64,000 bases of DNA from NCBI GenBank assembly GCA_963995505.1, contig OZ023188.1:1054001-1118000 (forward strand), given 5' to 3'. Of this stretch, positions 22,331 through 33,412 are shown piece by piece; position 1 is the first letter of the stretch, and each line of letters opens with the position of its first letter. The notes beneath the pieces were generated by a model. The model worked only from the letters and a program-made list of their open reading frames with translations, was not told the DNA's origin and did no database searches. The translations under genes were made by a program, and so were the position numbers. This DNA is from Hypericum androsaemum (taxonomy: Eukaryota > Streptophyta > Magnoliopsida > Malpighiales > Hypericaceae).

Positions 22331-23100
22331 CGAAAACCTGCACTTAATATACAAAACAAGTGACAATAATATGCAATAAAAAAGCAAGCAAACACAATAG
22401 ATAGTTAGAAAGCAACCAATCAGAAAGTAAGCGAATCATCAATTAGAGAGGTTTAACCTTACACCCTCCTTTCTGTTTATATGGGTGTCATTTCCAGATG
22501 AGAAGACAAAAAAAAACTACTTCCTAATTCAAACAACCAAATATCCAATACATAATAATAAAACTCAAAATCTAATAGAAACAGAAAAGATAGAAATAGA
22601 AAATAGAAAAAAACCCTAGCGGCAACGACGATTCACCTTCTTAAGGTTACAGGGTAGGGAAAGGAACTCGAAAGTAATGCCTTAGGAGTCCTCGAAGATG
22701 GTTTTCGATTGCTCTCTTCCTAGTTGGAGAGCCACGAACGAAAGAGGTATGAAATTGGGTGATAAGAGAAATTGGGGGAGGGAGGGGGAGACGAAGGGAT
22801 GGAGGGTAACGAGGGAGACGAAGGGATGGAGAAAATTTTAATTTTTGGAAATAGTTTTGGTTTTAATTTCTTATGTTGATGACATGGCATGACACGTCAA
22901 TAAAATTGTTGACATCACATGCCATGTGGTAAATATAATTACGTGGCTCATGTTTTAATTAACTCTGGTTATTCAATGTCACTTGGTTGTTAACTATATT
23001 AAACATTTGTCACTTGGTCAGACAAATTGAAACTACAGGATACTGATATGTCAAAAAGTGAAACCACAGGATATATAAGTGAACTTTTACCTATTTAAAC

Positions 23101-23781
23101 AATAATCACTACTACTAGGCGAGGTTAGTGGGTGACCAAAACAAGTAGAACTAACTCGCAGTTTTTCTTACTTTCTATTTATTTTCTATCACCTGCACCA
23201 TTACCAACCAAAGTGCCACTTAAATTACGAGACCATCTCTCATACGAGATCAAACATAAAAGAGAATGACAATTTACTCTAATCGATAAAGGAATTGAAT
23301 TCACTTAGTTAGATATTTGGTTCAAACTTGACTTTGATATAGGGATTGAAAACATAAAATACGAACAAAACGATAAAGAATAATAATTATCGGCTAATAA
23401 AATGTCTATTCAACCGATAAAACAATGTTCTAATTTAATTGGAATATTGAACATAAATTATAAGAGAGGAACTATACTAAAATTAGTAAACAATATTTGT
23501 TTCGCCTTTTATTATCTCCCACAACTCTGATTTATATTAATTGATTCAATTAATATGCTGATACGGGTTATTTCAACATTATAATTATCGCTTTACTTGT
23601 TCAAAAGTCTAATTATGACTCACTTAAAAAAAATTGGGTTCAAATGTTACGAACGTAATTTTTTTTAAAAAAACTGCTCCTAAATGAGAAAAAAAGAATG
23701 CAATTATCACATTACACTAAAAATAACCCATAATATTAAAATAGGACACTCAATATAAAAAATTGATTTTTGATGACATGT
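23101..23781. other. AT-rich spacer between two MULEs
   Basis: No gene or repeat boundary recognised. Confidence 0.5.
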
Positions 23782-23790
23782 CTTAATCCT

Positions 23791-25240
23791 GGGATTTTTT
23801 CTTAAATAGGTAAAAAATATACATATTTTCCCTAAATAGGTAAAAAGTTATACATATTCCCAAAATAGGTTGAAAGATTATTTAATATTATAAAAAAATG
23901 AAGAAGGCGTCCTCAGAAAATGGCGCCTCGACTAAAAATACTATTCACCTGTCCATTCATGTCGAAAAAATCTGGCCAAAAAAAAATTGTAGTGGAGGCG
24001 CCCTAGTAGGTTGGCGCCTCCAATTAAATAATAATTTTTAGAACAATTTTTTTAATAGTTGTCCATTTTGTATTCTTGAAATAGGAAGAGTTTCTATTAA
24101 TAAATTTCAGCAAGTACACAATTTAAATTTAGATTAATCAACTACAAAAATTTGAAAAATTAAAATGAATCCAAAATATAATAGCTTCGACTACTCGACT
24201 TGCAGTAGTATAAAATAATACAAACAAGCTAAGTAGATAACTATTTAAAAAAATAAGTGGAGGCGCCAAACAACCAAGGCGCCTCCTTAAAATATTTTTT
24301 TTGAGTTTTTAAATTACTTTATCTAATAGAGTTCCCATTTTTGTAACTCTTTTCCCCTTTTTGTAAGAGTTATCTTAAAAATTAAATTTCAAGATAGTAA
24401 TCTATATTTGATTTAACAGAGTTCTATGTTTATTTGAATAATAATTTTGATTATGCTTAACAAAATTTTGGACTCTTATATAATAATTTATGCCGGTTCA
24501 TTTGTACATAATCAAATTTACTATTAAAAAAAATCAAGTTGCAATAAATAGAAAATTAAATACAATCCATCCATATCTGATTAAGATTATTATTCAAATA
24601 AACATAGAACTCTCTTAAACCGAACATAGATTACTATCTTGAAATTTAATTTTTAAGATAACTCCTACAAAAAGGGGGAAAGAGTTACAAAAAGGGGAAC
24701 TCTATTAGATAAAGTAATTTAAAAACTCAAAAAAAAAATTTTAAGGAGGCGCCTTGGTTGTTTGGCGCCTCCACTTATTTTTTTAAATAGTTATCTACTT
24801 AGCTTGTTTGTATTATTTTATACTACTGCAAGTCGAGTAGTCGAAGCTATTATATTTTGGATTTATTTTAATTTTTCAAATTTTTGTAGTTGATTAATCT
24901 AAATTTAAATTGTGTACTTGCTCAAATTTATTAATAGAAACTCTTCCTATTTCAAGAATACAAAATGGACAACTATTAAAAAAAATTGTTCTAAAAATTA
25001 TTATTTAATTGGAGGCGCCAACCTACTAGGGCGCCTCCACTACAATTTTTTTTTGCCCAGTTTTTTCGACATGAATGGACAGGTGAATAGCATTTTTAGT
25101 CGAGGCGCCATTTTCTGAGGGCGCCTTCTTCATTTTTTTATAATATTAAATAATCTTTCAACCTATTTTGGGAATATGTATAACTTTTTACCTATTTAGA
25201 GAAAATATGTATGTTTTTTACCTATTTGAGAAAAAATCCC
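23791..25240. mobile_element. Foldback MULE FB1 (GGCGCC-palindrome family)
   Basis: A 1450-bp near-palindrome. The arms, about 23791-24455 and 24577-25240, are inverted copies around a centre at 24516, with a loop near 120 bp. An exact 9-bp duplication CTTAATCCT flanks it (23782-23790 and 25241-25249). Termini are GGGATTTTT and AAAAATCCC. Each arm holds three 27-28-bp mini-palindromes of the form GGAGGCGCC-(8 to 10 bp)-GGCGCCTCC, at 23904-23930, 23994-24021 and 24259-24286, mirrored at 24745-24772, 25011-25038 and 25101-25128. There is no coding sequence. The duplication size assigns it to the Mutator-like superfamily; mobilising transposase unknown. Confidence 0.9.
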
Positions 25241-25334
25241 CTTAATCCTACCCAACATCAACTTCATCGTGGCGTGTACTTGATATTTATAATAGAATAA
25301 AAAACTTAGAAAGTTAGAATTCAAGAAGTTCAGT

Positions 25335-25920
25335 CTTTAATAAATTAGTTTCCGGTCTTTGAAAAATTTAACCTATTAATTCCTATGACTAATTTTTGTC
25401 ACAAGTTGTCATCTAGATTACCAAAATATTCTTTTCACACTTTTCCCCCGATTACCAAATAAAACACTCAATGGCTTGTCATCTGAATGTGCAGGTGATT
25501 CATCAAAATCTGTACAGATTGGACAACATATTCCTCTTTGTGAGATTATCCCTTGTCATCTTCCACTGTATAGTTGACCAAAGGAAAGTCTGCACCTTCA
25601 TGGGTATAAAAAGTTGCCATACTCCAGATGATTCAATGGCTTCCGGGTGGATTACTTCTTGGGACAACATCTTCTGGTGTATAGCTTTGGTGGAGTTTGT
25701 GTTACAAAGAGGACGTAGAAGAAGAGTGTGCGCGCTTGTGTTTGACAGAGGTGAGTTGTTTTATAGGGTTAAAGTGAGAGAGGATATTTTGATGATCTTG
25801 TGTGTTAATTGAAGAGAGAGGGAGTATTTTGGTAATTTTATGTATTAATTAAGATAAAAATTGGTTAGAAAAATTAACAAGTTCAATTTCTAAAAAAGTA
25901 AAAACTAATTTACTAAGAAT
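25335..25920. mobile_element. Small TIR element around a LINE fragment
   Basis: The left end (TAATAAATTAGTTT and later ATTACCAAAATATTC) is mirrored on the right (AAACTAATTTACTAAG, preceded by ATTTTGGTAATTTT) over about 110 bp per arm. The interior on the minus strand is a piece of LINE ORF2. Target duplications were not resolved. Confidence 0.6.
25480..25720 (-). pseudogene. LINE ORF2 zf-RVT fragment
   Basis: The minus strand reads GVWQLFIPMKVQTFLW and then MTRDNLTKRNMLSNLYRF, the 'W-L-IP-KV--FLW ... T-DNL-KR' block that precedes the zinc-binding cysteines of plant LINE ORF2. Two stops follow at once and other frames are broken, so it is a relic. Confidence 0.7.
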
Positions 25921-27236
25921 TACATCGCCTAGTACATTTAGTTTTTCACCTTTATAATATGATTTTCAACGACAGTGGGCCTGGGCCGAGCGGAGCAAAG
26001 AAAAGAAAAAAAACATAAAAGAGAACCTCTCCATAAAAAAACTCGACTGAGTTCCCGCGAATAGAGGAAAAGACAAAGGCACCCCACTCCACTCCACTCC
26101 ACTCCACTCCTAAGCTAAGTTCAAAAAAAAGGACGAATCTTTCTTTTTCATAAAACCCAAACCTCATTTTTCAACGTTGACTAATATCTCTCTTTTCCAC
26201 TACTCCCACTCCCCAAAACCTGACGATTCTTCCACTCTAGGACTCTACTCTACTCCACTCACCTACCTCCCTATTTATTTTTGTTTATAATTATCGGGCA
26301 TTCAGTTGATTGAACCGTCTAACCTAAATTTGAATTAATTATAATTTTTAAAAGATGATAATTTTTATGATGAATATTTAACACAGATATATTTTCAATG
26401 ATTCAAAATTCAAACTCAATTAAACTTATTCAATTTCATGACTCGTTGATCAAAGTGATGTTAATACGATTACTCACCTCCCTATTTAACCGCCTGATAA
26501 GTCAATTCCCTCCCATGGGTCCCGCCTTCCCTCCCACCTGGCATCGGCCATGGTCCCCACCGCACCCTTTTTTCCCCAATTGGAGTCCAAGCAACGAAAC
26601 CGCCACTTTGACATTGAGCAGCTTACCCACCAGAAAAAATATATATCTCAAACGTAGTTTTCGTTGGATCCTAGGGTGGCGACCATTTGTTTGGGATAAA
26701 TATGGAATGAAAAAAAATACAGCACGAACTCTTTTTAAAATATTAACCAGTTCAAATATATTGTAAATTAAGATTAATGGCAATTTATTTCATAAAGAGT
26801 TGAGAGGAAAAAGAAAATTTCGATCGAACGTCACTGGTAGCACTAACAACTGCATCCTATAAGATAACGTATCATTCGAAATTTCAAAACGTTCTCCCGC
26901 ATAGAGATGGTAAAAAAATCCAGACAACATGGGTGAAACTCTTTCCATACCTTGAAGATTTAGAGTCTGTTGAGTATAGGGTATAATAATAATATGATTA
27001 ACTTTTAAAATTAGAGTCTTAGTATGGATAGGGTCTAATAGATCATATTTAGACCCAGATTGACATATAAATATTATTCTTCATAAACCTTAAGACTTTA
27101 TATGAAACTCGTTGCTAAAAAATCACTCACTTCTTTTCTTAAAAATAAATATCATTGAGTGTTGAAATAAATGAAATTCTCAGTGCACTTTTTAAATTGT
27201 TGACATTACAATATTATTTGTAAATCAACGAGTCCG
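25921..27236. other. Intergenic with an ACTCC microsatellite
   Basis: Five copies of ACTCC at 26086-26110 and related CCACT-rich DNA near 26200-26260. Otherwise AT-rich with no supported gene. Minus-strand open frames here are products of the simple repeat. Confidence 0.5.
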
Positions 27237-27245
27237 TTGAATAAG

Positions 27246-27404
27246 GGGATTTTTTCTGAAATGGGTAAAAAACATACATATTTTCCCTAAATAGGTAAAA
27301 AGTTATACATATTCCCTAAATAGGTTAAAAGATTTTTTAATATAAAAAAAAACTGAAGAAGGCGCCCTCTCACCTTGGCGCCTCGAGTCTGCACATGTCA
27401 GGAG

Positions 27405-27451
<47 letters not shown>

Positions 27452-27766
27452 GGAGGCGCCCCAAGGCCTTGGCGCCTCCAATTTAAAAAGTAAAAAAAGT
27501 GGCAGGCTTATGCCACAATTAAATAATAAATTTATTTTATTTTTATTTTTTGAACATATATTAAATTTAATCGTTGTATTGTAAATTTATCCAAATAATA
27601 AATGATTTAAATTTATCGATATATTATTAGTATATTGATAATGATTAAATTTATTGATCAATATTTATCTCTACTCGCATTAGTCTAAAATTATATATAT
27701 CGATCAATTTAATCATTGTATCATAAATTTATCCCAATACTAAAAAAAAGTGGCAAGAGATTCATC

Positions 27767-27822
<56 letters not shown>

Positions 27823-28637
27823 GCGCCCCAAGGCCTTGGCGCCTCCAAGTAATAGGTAAAAAAATGGCAAGCTTATGCCATAATTAAATAATAAATTTAT
27901 TGATGAATATAATTTTAGACTAATACAAGTAGAGATAAATATTGATCGATGAATTTAATCATTATCAATATACTAATAATATATCGATAAATTTAGATAA
28001 TTTATTATTGAGATAAATTCACAATACAATGATTAAATTTAATATATGTCCACAAAATAATAATGAAATAAATTTATTATTTAATTATGGTTGGAGGCGC
28101 CAAGGCCTTGGGGCGCCTCCAATATATTTAATTTTTTTTGAATCTCCTGCCACTATTTTTTATTACTGGGATAAATTTACGATACAATGATTAAATTGAT
28201 CGATATATATAATTTTAGACTAATTCGAGTAGAGATAAATATTGATCGATGAATTTAATCATTATCAATATACTAATAATATATGAATAAATTTAGATCA
28301 TTTATTATTGTGATAAATTTACAATACAACGATTAACTTTAATATATGTCCAAAAAATAAAAATAAAATAAATTTATTATTTAATCGTGGCATAAGCCTG
28401 CCACTTTTTTTACTTTTTAAATTGGAGGCGCCAAGGCCTTGGGGCGCCTCCATTATATATATATATATATTTTTTAATCTCCTGACATGTGCAGACTCGA
28501 GGCGCCAAGGTGAGAGGGCGCCTTCTTCAGTTTTTTTTTATATTAAAAAATCTTTTAACCTATTTAGGGAATATGTATAACTTTTTACCTATTTAGAGAA
28601 AATATGTATGTTTTTTACCTAATTGAGAAAAAATCCC
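27246..28637. mobile_element. Foldback MULE FB2 (GGCGCC-palindrome family)
   Basis: A second 1.39-kb member of the FB1 family. Exact 9-bp duplication TTGAATAAG (27237-27245 and 28638-28646); the same termini GGGATTTTT/AAAAATCCC and the same terminal phrase with CCCTAAATAGGTAAAAAG. Mini-palindromes A (27358-27385), B (27452-27479) and C (27820-27846) are mirrored by C' (28093-28120), B' (28424-28451) and A' (28498-28525). The stretch after B is partly repeated after C, so the element is both inverted and tandemly organised. AT runs lie before B and C. Sequence between the termini differs from FB1 apart from the GGCGCC grammar. Confidence 0.9.
27409..27450. repeat. AT microsatellite in FB2
   Basis: About 20 AT repeats directly before mini-palindrome B. 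A second run of about 25 at 27770-27819 precedes C, and a short one at 28455-28471 follows B'. Confidence 0.95.
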
Positions 28638-28830
28638 TTGAATAAGATAAGGATTTTGATTTCGACTAGAAAATCAGATCTAACAATACTACCCAACCTA
28701 TGGTCACTCTTATTTCGGCCAATAAAAATTTAAAAACGGAAAACCGGAAAAAAGAAAAAGAAAAGAAACCCAACTCCCTATAAAATAAAAAAAAGGGAGC
28801 GAAGAAAAGGGAGAGAGAGACCCCAATCCC

Positions 28831-28848
28831 AATATATATATATATAAA
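28831..28848 (+). promoter_or_regulatory. TATA box of the PLL1 gene
   Basis: AATATATATATATATAAAG lies about 190 bp upstream of the start codon, followed by a C/T-rich stretch (28862-28918) suited to a start site and leader. The right end of FB2 is only about 190 bp further upstream. Confidence 0.55.
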
Positions 28849-29025
28849 GGCAATTTACCACTTCTCCCCTCCCCTCTCCTAGCTTTCTTTACTGCTACAC
28901 TTCAAGCCCACTTTCTTTTATTATTATTATTATTTCAAATTAAATTAAAAACTGAAGGAAAAAGAAAAGAAAATCGAAATCAGGAAGGAGGAAGGAGAGG
29001 AGGGGAGAGGTGGAGCTCAAATGTG

Positions 29026-32000
29026 ATGGGAAGTGGAGTGTCGAGCCTCTTCCCCTGCATTAAGCCGCCGGCTGGGAAGTCCGCCGGCCGGGGAGCGAGC
29101 TCGCCGGATCTCGTCTTCGAGCCCTTGGACGAAACCCTAGGCCACTCCTTCTGCTACGTTCGCTCCTCTAACCGCTTCCTCTCCCCTACCGCCTCCGATC
29201 GATTCGTCGTCGTTTCGCCATCCACCTCCCTCCGCTTCTCCCCTTCCCGTGACCCGCCGGAATCCGGTCCTTCTCCGGCGGGGTTCAAGGCTATCTCCGG
29301 GGCCGCCTTCAGCGCTAATACCTTCACTCCCAGGACCGTCGATGGTGCCTATGACGGCGCCGGCGGGGGAGGGGGAGTGGTCAGTCTGGGAGGGTTCGAG
29401 AGCACGGCGTTGTTCTCGGCGCTGCCGCTCCAGCCGGCGCCACGTGGCGGGGAGGGGTACTTCCTGTCGGGACCGCTGGAGCGCGGGGCTCTGTCCGGGC
29501 CCCTGGACCCGAACACCGGCGGCGGGTCGGATAATGGCTCCTCCCGGGTGCCCTTCTCGGCGCCGCTGGGAGGCGCGTATGTGAGGAAGAGGAAGGGCAT
29601 TTCGGGGATTAAGAAGGCTATTTATAGGAACATTTCGGAGAAGAAGAAGCAGCTGTGGGTGGTTCCGGTGTGGAGGGAGAGAGGAGGCGGCGCGAAGGAG
29701 GAGGAGGAGAATGCGGTCGGGGCGGGGGAGGGGGAGGGGGAGGTGGACGGACGGGTCCAGTGGGCCCTCGGGAAGGCCGGGGAGGATAGAGTCCACGTGG
29801 TGGTCTCCGAGGAGCAAGGGTGGCTGTTTGTTGGGATTTATGATGGGTTTAATGGGCCTGATGCCCCTGAGTTCTTGATGGGGAATCTTTATAAGGCGGT
29901 GTACAGCGAGCTGCAAGGGCTTTTTTGGGAAGTGGAAGAGGGGGAGTTGGAGGAAGGGGGAAATGGAGATAATGACAGGGTGGTGGTGGTGGTTGGAGAT
30001 AAGGAATCGAATTCGGAATGCGATGGCCAGGGGGGTAGCTTGATAGAGCAGGAGATCGTGAAGAAGGTTAGGTTTCAGTCGGATGGGTCGGAGATTCTGC
30101 CAAGGAAGCGGTTGTGGGAGTTCTTGGCTGAGGAGAAACCGGAAGATGGGCTCGATCTCTCGGGTTCGGAGAGATTCGCTTTTTCTGTAGATGATGCGAT
30201 TAGTGTAGGCAATGCAGGGTCTGCAGTAAGTAGGAGGTGGCTGCTGTTGTCGAAATTGAAGCAAGGGTTGTCGAGGCACCGAGATAGGAAGTTGTTTCCG
30301 TGGAAGCATGGATTGGAAGGGAAGGACGAGGAAGAGGAGGAGAAGATGGAGGCCGTGAGTAGTCGAGTTGAGGAGAGGGGATTGAAGAGGAAGCGGAAGG
30401 TAGGGCCAGTTGATCACCAACTGGTTCTGTCAGCTATGTCAAGGGCCTTGGAAGTGACCGAGCTGGCTTACTTGGATATGACAGATAAGGTGCTAGATAC
30501 AAATCCAGAATTGGCATTGATGGGGTCTTGTTTGTTGGTAGTGTTGATGAGAGACGAGGATGTTTACGTAATGAACGTGGGTGACAGTAGAGCGATTGTT
30601 GCTCAGAATCGGTCACAAGATGTTGGTGCTTCAAGTGCCTGTGACAGTGGGCTAAGCACGGAGGGAATAAGCGAGCGTCCTGCGCAGCCAACATCGTTGG
30701 CTGCATTGCAGCTCTCCACCGATCACAGCACAAGCGTTGAGGAAGTAAGCTCCCTCTCTCACTGTGGGATACTGTAAGAGCTTAAAAAAGTGCCAATGGA
30801 AATTTTCAACTTGTTGGTAAACAAGTAAGAGCTTAAAAAAGTGCCAATGGAAATTTTCAACTTGTTGGTAAACAAGTCCGTTTCTGCTTCTTTTTTTTCC
30901 CGGTCTTTTGCATTCCGTTTCTGAGAACCCAGTTGGAACTCCTCGTCTCTGATGTTTTGCGAAGGATAATTAAGAGTTGTGGCACCCAAGAACAACAATT
31001 TGCAGCCCCTAGGTTTTAACCTTCTGCCTTCTTACTGACATGCTGGATTAATGTTGATTGTCTTGAAGTAGTATCTAGATGCTATGTTGAGAAGATTGAT
31101 CCCATTGGGATAAAGAATCAAATGCTAGCTGTTATCTTGGTCTGCAATAGTATGGAGACCATGGAAAAAAACTATTAATTTCTGGTATCTTGAAGATTGT
31201 CTCAAGCACATGTATGAATTCGTTCAGTGTGGATGATGTTGTTGCAGCTTTTTTGGAGTACTGTTCATTGACTACATTTTTAGTTGTCCTGTGTCAGCTG
31301 TCTATGAAAGCTGATGATACATGAAGTTGGCAAGGAGTTCATCGGTGTTTTTCTTATGCAGGAAGTCATAAGAATTAAAAGTGAGCACCCAGATGACAGC
31401 CAATGTATTGTGAATGACAGGGTGAAAGGTCGTCTGAAGGTTACCAGAGCATTTGGGGCTGGATCTCTTAAAAAGGTTGGTCAGAAAGCCCATTTTTATA
31501 ATTCTTTGTGGTTGTAGGCGAAGAATTACCCGCTCTTCTCTGTGAAATTTGACCTATTGGCTCTGTCTGTTATCCTTTATGTCCAACATGTTGATCTGAC
31601 TGACAAGTCACCCATTGATGTTCTTACAGCCCAAATATAATGATGCATTGTTGGAAATGTTCCGCAATCAGTATATCGGTACTGCACCGTACATTTCATG
31701 CCAGCCTTCCCTTCATCACCATCGGCTTTGTCCAATGGACCAATTTTTGGTCCTGTCATCTGATGGGTTGTACCAATATCTCACCAACGAGGAAGTGGTT
31801 TCTGATGTTGAGAACTTCATGGAAAAGTTTCCAGAGGGAGATCCAGCTCAACACCTGATAGAAGAGGTTCTTTCTCGTGCAGCCAAGAAAGCTGGTAAAA
31901 CTCCACTCATGGTTCCTGCTTGTTCATGAAAATTCTTTCTTGTACTTGTTCATACTTTGATGAACGAGGAAAAAGTTTTCAACTAATAATTTCACAAGAC

Positions 32001-32612
32001 GTGGTGAATCTTTGGTGTTTGCTTGTAGAGATCTAATGATAAAACTTAAGCAAAATGCATAATATTTGAGATGAATTAGATTGGATCATGATGCATTTTC
32101 TGGTAAGAATGGGTTGTAGATGCAAGCATGAACTTTCCAGCTAGGCTGGCTGCCATTAAGCAAAATCACCATAACAAAACTGGAAAAACGAAATTAGGAG
32201 AGATTGAAGTTAGTTCAGGTCAAGTCATTTCTCTGATTATCCTTATTCTTCTTGTCCATGGTTGAGCTCTTGTTATATGTATTAATTTTCCTGCTACGGT
32301 ATGAGCTTAGGCAAAAGCTACTGATATCTTACAAATTTGATTTCGTCAATGCAGCTAATGATGCCTGCTAAAATGTTATCTACCTCACTTAGCACGAAAG
32401 TTCCCCCCTTAAATCTTGTGTTGCATACATTCTATGTTTGATTCATGACCGTCAATGATATCAGTCTTCAAATGTTTTTGTTTGAAGGGATGGATTTCCA
32501 CGAGTTGCTAGACATACCACAAGGAGATCGACGGAAGTACCACGATGATGTTACTGTCATGGTGGTATCTCTTGAAGGAAGGATCTGGAAATCATCGGGG
32601 AAATACCTCTAA
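29026..32612 (+). CDS. PLL1: Protein phosphatase 2C, POLTERGEIST-LIKE 1 type
   Basis: Membrane-associated Ser/Thr phosphatase acting downstream of CLAVATA-type receptors in meristem and vascular stem-cell control in Arabidopsis. Exons 29026-30744, 31362-31475, 31630-31894 and 32488-32612 give 740 residues, close to the family length. The N-terminus [11 protein letters not shown] has Gly2 for myristoylation and a nearby cysteine for palmitoylation, which fixes the start at 29026. Family blocks: [45 protein letters not shown], then PP2C motifs [15 protein letters not shown] (about residue 274), GSCLLV and [10 protein letters not shown] (about 518), [45 protein letters not shown], and the end WKSSGKYL. 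Exon 3 encodes [14 protein letters not shown]. It appears intact. An AUGUGAUG overlaps the start. Confidence 0.93.
30775..30876 (+). repeat. Perfect 51-bp tandem duplication in PLL1 intron 1
   Basis: 30775-30825 and 30826-30876 are identical (starting TAAGAGCTTAAAAAAGTG, ending GGTAAACAAG). The pair begins 30 bases after the 5' splice site of intron 1. No mismatch implies a very recent event or an assembly artefact. Confidence 0.95.
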
Positions 32613-33412
32613 GTTTCTGGTACATAGAGCATCCTCATGTCTGAAACTTCTGAATACGAGAGAATGCATTTGAAGGATCAAGTTTCGGGCCGAGTATGGG
32701 AAGTTCTCATCATAAGAGCCAATCTCTGTAGAATTTGAAGCTTCCATGGAGGAGGGTACACGGATAATAGTGACTAACTGCTAATGATGTTGTCTCGGAC
32801 TAAGGTTAGGGTAACCTCTAGTTGCCAGTGTTGAAGAAAATGGGGCAGATGAGAGGATCACTAGCAGCTCACAACGAAAAAAACCCAATTTTTTTTGTTC
32901 ATCCTCTTTTAATTCTAGAGTTCTCCTAGGTATCCTAGGTAGGTGCATGTATCTTACTCGATAGGGCTCCCTTTTTATCAATCTCTCTCTTGTTTAGACC
33001 GTTTTAGAAACACAAGAGGAGGACAAGAGGTTCGTAATTTGGTTTTGGTTGGGCTGGGGGTATACCAAACTTGAGCGGATCAGCTCAGTAAAAGTTTTGA
33101 AAGTGGATTTGCGCCACTGCGGTCTAAAGAATCTAAGATTTTTAGCTTCAGCTGCCGTCAGCCTATCGATTGGCGCCACGACGGCGCCGCAGGTATTCGT
33201 TGAAGCTTCTAAGATTAGAGTTCAGAAGATCAAAGCTAAGTTCCTTCATATACTGTGGACTCTGAGAAATGAAGATACTATGGAAAGTTTGCTCGAGTAG
33301 AATTGCACTATCTGGTACCAGACTAGGCTACAAGAATTCTCTGAGACAAGTGTGTGAAACTTCCAACAATGTAAATGTTACAAACCAGACCTTTAGGCCT
33401 ATACAATGACAG
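32613..33412. other. Convergent 3' flanks of PLL1 and a PPR gene
   Basis: Presumed 3' UTRs of the two convergent genes. An open frame at 33049-33300 has no recognisable family and is not called. Confidence 0.6.

Larger units (their letters stand above)
19037..23091 (-). mobile_element. MuDR-like MULE, 4.06 kb, formerly autonomous
   Basis: Terminal inverted repeats of about 160 bp start GGTAAAAGT at 19037 and end with the complement at 23091. Conserved inner blocks are CACTTATATA, TGTGGTTTCAC, AATTTGTCT-ACCA-GTGACA and CCAAGTGACATT. Flanks TATTTAAAA (19028-19036) and TATTTAAAC (23092-23100) match at 8 of 9 bases, a MULE target duplication. It contains a minus-strand MURA transposase pseudogene and a local duplication near the 3' end. 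Disabled by stops and frameshifts, but its ends look usable by a transposase in trans. Confidence 0.9.

Noticed and set aside
25952..26167. Minus-strand frame with VEWSGVEWG
   Set aside because: Produced by the ACTCC microsatellite read through.
23904..28525. Regularly repeated GGCGCC units considered as a CRISPR-like or satellite array
   Set aside because: Units are arranged as inverted mirror pairs inside two elements with 9-bp target duplications, with irregular spacers and in a plant nucleus.
23791..28637. Foldback elements considered as integrated viral (geminivirus or pararetrovirus) DNA because of the hairpins
   Set aside because: No replication protein, reverse transcriptase or nonanucleotide loop was seen; the flanks are typical of MULE insertion.
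29137..30420. A 427-codon open frame on the minus strand opposite PLL1 exon 1
   Set aside because: Leu/Pro/Arg-rich shadow of a GC-rich coding exon; no family pattern, and the plus strand carries clear PP2C motifs.
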